Of a DNA stretch of 8,006 nucleotides, positions 1 through 5,804 are shown piece after piece. Numbering within the stretch: position 1 is the stretch's first letter; every line of letters starts with the position of its first letter. The position numbers and the translations under genes were made by a program. The notes under the pieces were generated by a model, which was not told where the DNA came from, did no database searches, and saw only the letters and a list, made by a program, of their open reading frames with translations. The stretch is from Actinomycetota bacterium (GTDB taxonomy: Bacteria; Actinomycetota; Thermoleophilia; Miltoncostaeales; Miltoncostaeaceae), in the NCBI GenBank assembly GCA_947475125.1, contig CANJMX010000066.1:1-8006 (forward strand). The letters run 5' to 3'.

Positions 1-327
1 CGCGATCCACACCGGCACGTGCCGGTAGTTACCGAGCACCTGCTCGGCGTAGCCACGCGCCCACTCGGCGTGCTCATCCGGGCTCACATCCGGGCCAGCG
101 GGCCGGACGGTCTCGAAGTACTTGGCGCCGCCGCGGATGACGATCTCGGCCACCGCCGCGCGCAGTTCTGCGTCGCGCACCACGATGAAGCTCCACGCCT
201 GTGCCATGCCGCCCGTGGGGGCAAGGAGAGCCAGGCGGAGGATCTCGCTGATGTCCTTCTCATCCACCGGCTGATCGGTGTACGAGCGCACGCTGCGCCT
301 CAGACGGATCGCTTCATTGGCGTCCAT
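1..327 (-). CDS. Nitroreductase-family protein (N-terminal 109 residues, cut by window edge)
   Basis: The first 109 residues of a nitroreductase-fold flavoprotein are present; the rest lies beyond the left edge. Near the N-terminus (about residues 10-16) is RRSVRSY, the basic and serine segment that in this family binds the FMN phosphate. It is followed by the usual helix and by APTGGMAQAWSFIVV at 36-50, matching the family pattern APSGGNxQPWxFxVV. Family members are usually homodimers that use NAD(P)H to reduce nitroaromatics, quinones or flavins, or perform dehalogenation or dehydrogenation, so the substrate cannot be named. The Asn and Pro of the usual NxQPW are Met and Ala here, a small departure near the flavin. 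I chose ATG 327 over an in-frame GTG at 345 because GGAGG sits 5 bases upstream of the ATG. The gene follows topB by 83 bases on the same strand. The family call is firm; the exact function is unknown. Confidence 0.86.
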   Translation of the reverse strand, partial: MDANEAIRLRRSVRSYTDQPVDEKDISEILRLALLAPTGGMAQAWSFIVVRDAELRAAVAEIVIRGGAKYFETVRPAGPDVSPDEHAEWARGYAEQVLGNYRHVPVWIA

Positions 328-332
328 GTACG

Positions 333-337
333 CCTCC
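333..337 (-). promoter_or_regulatory. Ribosome binding site of the nitroreductase gene
   Basis: The minus strand reads GGAGG, then 5 bases, then ATG at 327. This ideal Shine-Dalgarno sequence selects ATG 327 over the in-frame GTG at 345, which lies upstream of it. Confidence 0.75.
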
Positions 338-382
338 AGGGTCACGCGGGGCCACCTGCCCCGACCCGGAGATGATGCCAGC

Positions 383-403
383 CGCGGGGGGTGATGACCC
401 GCG
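383..403 (-). terminator. Possible GC-rich hairpin after topB
   Basis: CGCGGG (383-388) and CCCGCG (398-403) form a perfect 6-base-pair stem with a 9-base loop, starting 8 bases after the topB stop codon. No T-run follows on the minus strand, so it is not a classical intrinsic terminator. GC-rich actinobacterial genomes often have such T-less hairpins at gene ends, and a chance inverted repeat is also possible. Confidence 0.3.
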
Positions 404-410
404 AACTGTG

Positions 411-3338
411 TCAGGCCGCGGTTTTGGCCTTCTTCTTGGCCTTGGGCCCCGATGCCGGCGCGAGCGCCTTTCGAATGCGCTCGGCCAGGCGCTGCTCAAG
501 CGTCGTGCGTGCAGCATCGGCGCCGTCACTCGCCTTGCACCAGAGCTTGAGGGGCTTGGCATCAAGCGAAATGGCCGCCACAAGACCGTCTGCGGCCGTA
601 TCGGGCAGCCCCACCTGCGATCCGGCGGGAATCTCGAGCGTCACCTTGTCGCCGCCATCCAGACCGGTCCAGACGGCGCGCTCCAGGAGGTGGCGTGCGA
701 TGGATCCGTCGGCATCAACCACGCCTCTGGTGGTGCGTGTCTTCGCCGCACCCCGGCCCACCACGGGGTCGAGCCCCGCGGCCTCCGGATCGGCACGGTC
801 AACCTCGATCTTGGCCTTGGCCTCGTCCACGGTCATCTCGTGATCCGACCCGCGGGCCTTCTTCCAGATGACGTATCCACAGCCGCGATTACGGGGGCTC
901 TTCCACGAATTGCATCCGAAGGTCTTTGGGCGGTCCACGATCATGCCGCCGCACCCGGGAACCGGACACTCCGATACCGGCTCGCGCGGAGGCGTGGCGT
1001 TGGTCTCACCCCGGGCCACCATGCCCTGGGCCTCCTCCACCGACACCTCGCCCTGCTTGCCGCGTACGCGCTTCCAGATGACGTAACCGCAGCCGGTCTC
1101 GGTCTTGCTCTTCCACGACGTGCAGCCGTAACTGCGGTCGCGGGCAATGATCTCGCCATCGCAGCCGTCGGTGGGGCAGGCGCCAATGACCTCGCGCTCG
1201 GGCTCCAGATCCTTGCTCTGGATGCCCTGGGCGATGTACTCCTTGGCCTCGTCGAGGGTGAGCGTGCGAGTGCCACTCTGCTTCCACAAGGTGTATCCGC
1301 AGCCCGGATCGTCCTTGCCGTGGTAGCTGTCGCATGAGTAGCTCTTGCGCTGCTCCACGATGTTGCCGTCGCAGCCAGGCGTGGGACACGGGGCGATGAC
1401 GGTGCGCTCCACGCGCAGGTCCTCACGCCCCTTGTCGGCGAACCAGGCAACCACCTGCTTGGTGAACGCCACGATCTCCTGGTGGAACGCGTCACGCGAC
1501 TCGCTGCCGCGCTGCACCTCGTTGAGCTTCTGCTCCCACCGGCCCGTGAGCTCTGGTGAGGTGAGCAGGTGATCGCCCAGCATGGTGATGAGCCCAATGG
1601 CCTTGTCGGTGGCGCGAAGCTGCTTGCCCTCACGCTCCACGTACTCGCGGTCGATCAGGCTCTCGATGATGTTGGCGCGGGTGGCGGGGGTGCCCAGACC
1701 GGCGTCCTTCATGGCCTCGGCGGCCTCGTCGTCGTCCACCAGTTTGCCGGCGGTCTCCATCGACTTGAGGAGGCTGCCTTCGTTGTATCGCGCAGGTGGC
1801 TTGGTGGACTTGGCCAGCACCTCGGCGCGGGAGCATGTGAGGCGCTGCCCCACGGTCACCGACGGAAGGGTGTGGTCGTCGGTCTCCTCCTCGCCATCTT
1901 CGTTGGCCATGCGCTCGGCCTGCTTCTCCACGCGGTGGCGCCGCATGGCGTCCACGGCGTACCAGCCCGGGTCGACGATGACGGTGCCGCTGCTGCGAAA
2001 GGTGTGGCCCTGCACATCGGTGACGATGGTGGTGCTCTCAAGCTTCGCTGGCGGCAGGAATACCGCGAGGAAGCGACGGGCCACCATGTCGTAGATGCGT
2101 CGCGCATCACTGGAGAGTCGCGAGAGGTCGTGATCTGCGTCGGTGGGGATGATGGCGTGGTGGTCGGTGACCTTGGCGTCGTTGATCACACGCCCGAGTG
2201 GCAGTGAGTCGAGCGCCAGCACCGATCGCGCGGCATCGGCGTACTGACGCTCGGCCGAGCCCACGCGAGACACCACCGACTTCAGCTGCCCCACCATGTC
2301 ACCGCTGAGGTACCGCGAACTGGTACGCGGATACGTGAGCACCTTGTGCTCGTCGTAACACGACTGTGCCGCGGACAGCGTGCGGGTGGCGCTGAAGCCG
2401 AATCGCTGGTTGGCATCACGCTGCAGGGTGGTGAGGTCGTACAGCAGGTGCGGAGCCTCTGTGCGAGGGCGCGTCTCCACCGATGTGACCACTCCCTGTG
2501 CACCGGCAGCAAGGGTGGCGATCTCATCAGCGGCGCTTCCCGGGACGATGCGGTCCTTGTGGGTCTTGCCGTCATCGTCGGTGAACAGCAGGTCGCGGTG
2601 CGTGCCCTGGACGTCGTGCCACATGCCCGGAAGCGGGGAGTCGGCACCGGTGAACGTCGCGTCCACCTGCCAGTACTCCTGCGGCACGAATGCGCCGATT
2701 TCGATATCGCGGTGCACGATCATCGCCAGCGTTGGGGTCTGCACCCGACCGAGCGACAGCACGCGACGAATCGATCCGGCACGTGTGGTGGCCGCGCGGG
2801 TGCCGTTCATTCCCACCAGCCAGTCAGCTTCGCTGCGTGCCCGCGCGGCGGCTTCGAGGGGCTGCATCTCTGAGTCCGGACGCAGTGATTCGAAGGCATC
2901 CTTGATGGCCGACTTGGTCATCGACGAGAACCAGGCGCGCTCCACGGTCTTGCCCTGGGCCTTGGGCGGGGCGCTCTGAAGGATGAGCTTGAAGATGAGC
3001 TCGCCCTCACGCCCGGCGTCGCATGCGTTGACGATGATGTCCACGTCGGGCCGCGACATGAGCCGGTGAAGCGATGCCAGTTGCTTGGCTGATCGGCCGT
3101 CCCGGGCCTGATACCGGAACTCGTCCGGGATGATCGGCAGGTCCTCGTATGTCCACTTCTTGTACCGGGCGTCGTAGGCGTCAGGATCCACCTGCTCAAG
3201 CAGATGTCCCACCGCATAGGAGATGACCCAGTGGTCGCTCTCGTAGGCGTCACCCTTCTGGGTGAAGGTCTCAGGGAGCGCGCCAGCCACGTCGCGGGCG
3301 ACGGAGGGCTTCTCGCAAATAACCAGTTTCTTGCTCAC
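411..3338 (-). CDS. topB: DNA topoisomerase III-like type IA topoisomerase with three zinc-ribbon repeats
   Basis: This 975-residue type IA topoisomerase cuts one DNA strand through a 5'-phosphotyrosine, passes strands and reseals; TopB enzymes mainly decatenate DNA. A toprim domain opens the protein, with VICEKPSVA (Glu9) and ACDAGREGE (Asp107, Glu111, Glu113) for metal binding. The active site TYPRTSSRYL holds the catalytic Tyr336 and Arg338. The remaining core (DHHAIIPT near 392-399, GLGTPATRA near 547-555) is typical of TopB. Three C4 zinc ribbons start at Cys651, Cys721 and Cys791, each CX4CX12CX10C and each followed by GYxxWK and a short 'DEA' helix. Residues about 870-960 form an extra module, and the end is a Lys/Ala-rich tail. 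The start is GTG 3338 because no upstream in-frame start exists nearby. No Shine-Dalgarno sequence is visible, so translation may be leaderless. Most studied actinobacteria carry only TopA, which makes this gene notable. Confidence 0.93.
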   Translation of the reverse strand: MSKKLVICEKPSVARDVAGALPETFTQKGDAYESDHWVISYAVGHLLEQVDPDAYDARYKKWTYEDLPIIPDEFRYQARDGRSAKQLASLHRLMSRPDVDIIVNACDAGREGELIFKLILQSAPPKAQGKTVERAWFSSMTKSAIKDAFESLRPDSEMQPLEAAARARSEADWLVGMNGTRAATTRAGSIRRVLSLGRVQTPTLAMIVHRDIEIGAFVPQEYWQVDATFTGADSPLPGMWHDVQGTHRDLLFTDDDGKTHKDRIVPGSAADEIATLAAGAQGVVTSVETRPRTEAPHLLYDLTTLQRDANQRFGFSATRTLSAAQSCYDEHKVLTYPRTSSRYLSGDMVGQLKSVVSRVGSAERQYADAARSVLALDSLPLGRVINDAKVTDHHAIIPTDADHDLSRLSSDARRIYDMVARRFLAVFLPPAKLESTTIVTDVQGHTFRSSGTVIVDPGWYAVDAMRRHRVEKQAERMANEDGEEETDDHTLPSVTVGQRLTCSRAEVLAKSTKPPARYNEGSLLKSMETAGKLVDDDEAAEAMKDAGLGTPATRANIIESLIDREYVEREGKQLRATDKAIGLITMLGDHLLTSPELTGRWEQKLNEVQRGSESRDAFHQEIVAFTKQVVAWFADKGREDLRVERTVIAPCPTPGCDGNIVEQRKSYSCDSYHGKDDPGCGYTLWKQSGTRTLTLDEAKEYIAQGIQSKDLEPEREVIGACPTDGCDGEIIARDRSYGCTSWKSKTETGCGYVIWKRVRGKQGEVSVEEAQGMVARGETNATPPREPVSECPVPGCGGMIVDRPKTFGCNSWKSPRNRGCGYVIWKKARGSDHEMTVDEAKAKIEVDRADPEAAGLDPVVGRGAAKTRTTRGVVDADGSIARHLLERAVWTGLDGGDKVTLEIPAGSQVGLPDTAADGLVAAISLDAKPLKLWCKASDGADAARTTLEQRLAERIRKALAPASGPKAKKKAKTAA

Positions 3339-3352
3339 GGGGCGGGCACCAT
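3335..3352 (-). other. Mini-ORF overlapping the topB start codon
   Basis: An ATG at 3352 opens a five-codon frame (MVPAP) ending in TGA (3337-3335), which overlaps the GTGA at the topB start. It has the same arrangement as the mini-ORF before the exporter. No Shine-Dalgarno sequence is seen. Coupling is possible, and chance is also possible. Confidence 0.2.
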
Positions 3353-3353
3353 A
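3348..3353 (-). promoter_or_regulatory. Candidate -10 element just upstream of topB
   Basis: The minus strand reads TATGGT, ending 9 bases before the GTG start of topB. With no Shine-Dalgarno sequence present, this fits a nearly leaderless transcript, which is common in actinobacteria. No good -35 box is visible. The same bases contain an out-of-frame ATG that opens a five-codon mini-ORF, so the element has two readings. Confidence 0.25.
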
Positions 3354-3378
3354 GCACCGGCGATTTCCGGCACCGGTG
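3354..3378. repeat. Short direct repeat and palindrome upstream of topB
   Basis: GCACCGG occurs at 3354-3360 and again at 3370-3376, and the second copy overlaps the palindrome CACCGGTG (3371-3378). A related CCACCGG lies near 3409-3415. The pair is directly upstream of the topB -10-like hexamer, where an operator could be. In GC-rich DNA such short repeats can arise by chance. Confidence 0.25.
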
Positions 3379-3433
3379 TCGTGTGCGTGACGATGCCCAA
3401 CCGATGAGCCACCGGAATAGGCGCATTTGGCCG

Positions 3434-3460
3434 CCCGGCGCGCCGGGGCGCCGGGGCGCC
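3434..3460 (-). terminator. GC-rich palindrome and 8-bp tandem repeat between pfkA and topB
   Basis: CCCGGCG/CGCCGGG is a perfect 14-base palindrome (3434-3447). It runs into CGCCGGGG repeated about two and a half times (3441-3460), which adds a second inverted repeat, GGCGCC at 3447-3452 and 3455-3460. The block begins 9 bases past the pfkA stop codon, so it could end or attenuate pfkA transcription through alternative strong hairpins. No T-run follows. The rest of the 3339-3469 gap holds only the short repeats upstream of topB. Confidence 0.35.
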
Positions 3461-3469
3461 GACGGGGTG

Positions 3470-4498
3470 CTATCCGAAGAAGGGCAGGGCCAAGCGGTAG
3501 TAGTCGTCGGGGACCGTCTTCAGGGTGCCCACGGCATCGGCCAGCGGCACGTCGGTGATCGTGGCCCCGCGGAGCGATGCCATGCGCCCGAACAGCCCCT
3601 CGTCCACCATCTCGGCAGCGTGCGTGCCGAAGCGCGTGGCCAGGATGCGGTCACGGGCGGTCGGGGTGCCGCCACGCTGTACATGCCCCAGCACCGTGAC
3701 GCGCGTGTCAAATCCGGTGGCCTCGCGGATGATCGCGCCGAGGCGATCACCGACCCCCTGCTGCGCCAGGAGGGCGTGGCCGAACTCGTCGCGCTCGCCC
3801 TCGACGACGCCATCGCCGAGGTCAACTCCCTCGCTCACCACCACGATGGACGAGTCGAGCCCGCGCTCGTGGCGGGAGCGCAGCGCCTCCAACACCGTGG
3901 GTACGTCCGGGGGGTGCTCTGGGATGAGGATGTAATCGGCACCGCCCGCGAGGCCGCTCTCGAGCGCAATCCATCCGGCGTGGCGCCCCATTACCTCAAC
4001 GACCATCACGCGGTCGTGCGACTCGGCGGTGGTATGCAGGCGGTCGAGCGAGTTGCACACGATCTGTACGGCAGTATCGAAGCCGAAGGTCACGTCAGTG
4101 CCCGACAGGTCGTTATCGATGGTCTTCGGTACGCCCACGATGGGCAGCCCGTGCTCGGCATGCAGCCGGCTGGCCGCGCCCAGAGTGTCCTCACCGCCCA
4201 GCGCAACCAGCGCATCGATGCCCAGGGCCGCGAAGCCATCGATGGCCGCCTGCATCGTCTCGGCGTCGCGGCACGGGTTGGTGCGTGACGTCTTGAGGAT
4301 GGTGCCGCCGCGGTCGAGGATGCCACTCACGTCGCGGAGCCCCAGCGGGATTACCTCTCGCTCAAGAAGGCCACGCCAGCCGTGGAGGATTCCCACATGC
4401 TCATGCCCAAAGCGGCGAATGCCCACCTTCACCACGGCACGGATGACGGCGTTGAGTCCGGGGCAGTCGCCTCCACCGGTCAGGATTCCTACGCGCAT
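3470..4498 (-). CDS. pfkA: 6-phosphofructokinase, predicted pyrophosphate-dependent type
   Basis: This 342-residue enzyme phosphorylates fructose 6-phosphate to fructose 1,6-bisphosphate in glycolysis. GGGDCPGLN (8-16) starts the nucleotide/PPi site, PKTIDND (124-130) carries the catalytic Asp128, MGRHAGW (170-176) and the QRGGTPTA segment (from 264) line the sugar phosphate site, and the protein ends in the family's FFG. Residue 104 is Asp (GGEDT) and residue 125, equivalent to E. coli 124, is Lys. That pair is the established signature of PPi-dependent PFKs such as the Amycolatopsis methanolica enzyme, whereas ATP enzymes have Gly at 104. A PPi enzyme would run near equilibrium and could also serve gluconeogenesis. 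ATG 4498 fits the family's N-terminal MRVGILTGGG; in-frame ATG 4522 and TTG 4534 upstream are less likely. Tyrosinase ends 42 bases upstream, and a strong inverted repeat covers the start codon. Confidence 0.95.
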   Translation of the reverse strand: MRVGILTGGGDCPGLNAVIRAVVKVGIRRFGHEHVGILHGWRGLLEREVIPLGLRDVSGILDRGGTILKTSRTNPCRDAETMQAAIDGFAALGIDALVALGGEDTLGAASRLHAEHGLPIVGVPKTIDNDLSGTDVTFGFDTAVQIVCNSLDRLHTTAESHDRVMVVEVMGRHAGWIALESGLAGGADYILIPEHPPDVPTVLEALRSRHERGLDSSIVVVSEGVDLGDGVVEGERDEFGHALLAQQGVGDRLGAIIREATGFDTRVTVLGHVQRGGTPTARDRILATRFGTHAAEMVDEGLFGRMASLRGATITDVPLADAVGTLKTVPDDYYRLALPFFG

Positions 4499-4528
4499 GC
4501 CCCGACCGTACCCGTGGGGCATGCGTGT
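4491..4528 (-). promoter_or_regulatory. Inverted repeat covering the pfkA start codon
   Basis: ACGCGCATGCCCC (4491-4503) and GGGGCATGCGTGT (4516-4528) pair over 13 positions with one imperfect pair, around a 12-base loop. In minus-strand RNA this would form a stable hairpin starting 12 bases after the tyrosinase stop codon and holding the pfkA AUG (4498-4496) inside the stem; the in-frame AUG at 4522 is in the other arm. It could limit pfkA translation, or end or attenuate tyrosinase transcription, but no T-run follows. Confidence 0.5.
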
Positions 4529-4540
4529 GGGCAAGCGGCC

Positions 4541-5680
4541 CTAGCCCTTTGCTGCAGGGCCGTCCTCATACGCGTATCCCATGGCCGAGATGTTGAGCAC
4601 GCTCTTTGGTGACACGAACAGGCCCGACCCCCGCCACGGCCACATGGCCGAATTGAGGCCCTGCCCGGGGATCGACGAGTGGAGCGGGGCGTAGCGCTCG
4701 CCGTGCGTGGTCTCCCACTTGCTCCACAGGCGATCGATGTTGGCGTGGTGGAGCCAGAACGCCGGGTCATTGGGAGAGGTGCTGAGATCCATCGTGCCAC
4801 CGCCACCGGCCTTCTTCGGCCCGATTGCGCCACCAACCCAGAGGTGCACGGCGTTGTGCAGCCGGCTCGGCTGGGTGTTGCCCTTTATCTTCACGGGAAC
4901 CATGAAGCCGTTGGTGCACTTCATGCCCGACATACCCCGCCATCCCTCAAGGTTGTTGCGAAAGGACGTCTTCACGTTGGAGGACGGCCCATAGGGGGCA
5001 ACGTCGTAGTTGGGGATAGCCATTGCCGCATTCACCTGCGCCACCGTCGGCAGGCCCGATTCCTTCGGCCAGCTGGCGAAGCGACGGGAGAGGTAGGTGG
5101 TCCGCAGCGGATCATTCGCCTTGGGGTCTCGCACGTTCAGGTGCCAGCGCCCGGCGCGGAACGGCCCGGAGACGACCGCCCAGTGGTGCGACGCGCTGCC
5201 GTTGGGGCTCAGGAAGGCGTTGGAGAAGATCACCTTGCGCGCGGCGGGATCGGTCCAGTCCCAATAGGGCAGCGTGATGGTGTCGTCGTGGCTCACAACA
5301 CGAAGTGCGCTCTCGAACATGAAGATGAACTGCCGGTGCCATGGGAGGAACGCCGGGCGCATGTGGGCCTGGTCAACCTCGCAGGAAAATGCCTTGCGGT
5401 GCCACCACACAAAGTTGTCGTACCACGAGAATCGCGAATCCCATGGCGAGGGCGTGGCCTTGAGCAGCAGGATGGCCTGTACGAGACGGTCCTTCTGATC
5501 CTGCGTGAGCGACGTCACGCTCTGGCGCACCCGGTTTACTGCCGGGGCGTCGTATGTGATGGACGGCCCGGTACGGATGGGCGCCATCGCGGGCATGTCC
5601 GCATGGTCGGCCGCAAAGGACGCTGCAGGAACGGCGGCAGCGGACGCAGCGACAGCAAGAGTGAGTAGGGCGCGCTTCAC
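4541..5680 (-). CDS. Secreted tyrosinase-family binuclear copper oxidase
   Basis: This 379-residue type-3 copper protein belongs to the family that oxidises phenols and catechols to quinones with O2, as in melanin formation. A Sec-type signal peptide (Lys-Arg, a hydrophobic stretch, then ASFA before ADHA at about residue 24) predicts export. The CuA ligands are His94 (WWHRKAF), His106 and His115 (HX8H, ending FLPWHRQF). The CuB ligands are His275 and His279 (LHNAVH) and the HH at 311-312 in DPAFWLHHANIDRLW. Asn276 follows the first CuB His, a position tied to monophenolase activity. Cys100 and Cys255 are the only cysteines in the mature protein and could form a disulfide or a Cys-His thioether. 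GTG 5680 is chosen because GAGGAG lies 6 bases upstream and the signal peptide begins there; a longer reading to 5770 would cross the promoter. No MelC1-type caddie gene is nearby. The substrate is unknown. Confidence 0.93.
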   Translation of the reverse strand: MKRALLTLAVAASAAAVPAASFAADHADMPAMAPIRTGPSITYDAPAVNRVRQSVTSLTQDQKDRLVQAILLLKATPSPWDSRFSWYDNFVWWHRKAFSCEVDQAHMRPAFLPWHRQFIFMFESALRVVSHDDTITLPYWDWTDPAARKVIFSNAFLSPNGSASHHWAVVSGPFRAGRWHLNVRDPKANDPLRTTYLSRRFASWPKESGLPTVAQVNAAMAIPNYDVAPYGPSSNVKTSFRNNLEGWRGMSGMKCTNGFMVPVKIKGNTQPSRLHNAVHLWVGGAIGPKKAGGGGTMDLSTSPNDPAFWLHHANIDRLWSKWETTHGERYAPLHSSIPGQGLNSAMWPWRGSGLFVSPKSVLNISAMGYAYEDGPAAKG

Positions 5681-5686
5681 GGGGGG

Positions 5687-5692
5687 CTCCTC
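5687..5692 (-). promoter_or_regulatory. Ribosome binding site of the tyrosinase gene
   Basis: The minus strand reads GAGGAG, 6 bases before GTG 5680. It fixes the start at the signal peptide rather than at the upstream in-frame codon at 5770. Confidence 0.75.
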
Positions 5693-5707
5693 AGTGTAAG
5701 AGGTCTG

Positions 5708-5713
5708 ATTGTA
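5708..5713 (-). promoter_or_regulatory. -10 element of the tyrosinase promoter
   Basis: The minus strand reads TACAAT, five of six bases matching TATAAT. It ends 27 bases before the GTG start, which would give a leader of about 20 bases containing the Shine-Dalgarno sequence. The -35 region around 5731-5737 (GGCAATG on the minus strand) is a poor match, so the promoter may need an activator or an alternative sigma factor. Confidence 0.45.
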
Positions 5714-5804
5714 CGGGATGGGGCCGATACCATTGCCGTGTCCGGACGCCCCACGATGAGGTTTCGTCATCCGCGATCAGGAATCATCGAGTCGCCGAGG
5801 CCTG

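Larger units (their letters stand above)
5681..5804. promoter_or_regulatory. Divergent intergenic region between tyrosinase and the hydrolase
   Basis: These 124 bases lie between two divergent starts and must hold both promoters. The tyrosinase side has a clear Shine-Dalgarno sequence and a TACAAT element. On the hydrolase side I see only GAGG (5797-5800) before GTG, and no convincing -10/-35 pair. The hydrolase start itself is in a 10-base palindrome GTGCATGCAC (5805-5814). No longer operator-like repeat is visible. Confidence 0.5.

Noticed and set aside
372..1337. Long plus-strand open frame of 321 codons opposite topB
   Set aside because: It is antisense to a clear topoisomerase, has low-complexity composition and no recognisable domain; GC-rich codon bias creates such shadow frames.
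3434..3460. GC-rich palindromes as an insertion-sequence end or origin
   Set aside because: There is no transposase, target duplication, AT-rich unwinding region or iteron set; a gene-end hairpin is a simpler reading.
3383..4288. Plus-strand open frame of 301 codons opposite pfkA
   Set aside because: It is a shadow of phosphofructokinase, with no motif or plausible ribosome site.
4499..4534. Phosphofructokinase starting at TTG 4534 or ATG 4522
   Set aside because: Family members start at MRVGILTGGG; the extra residues have no counterpart. ATG 4522 remains a minor possibility.
4679..5668. Plus-strand open frame of 329 codons opposite tyrosinase
   Set aside because: It is a shadow frame; the minus strand encodes all copper-ligand motifs of a tyrosinase.
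5681..5770. Tyrosinase N-terminal extension to 5770
   Set aside because: It would cover the TACAAT element and Shine-Dalgarno sequence and would put 30 residues before an otherwise normal signal peptide.
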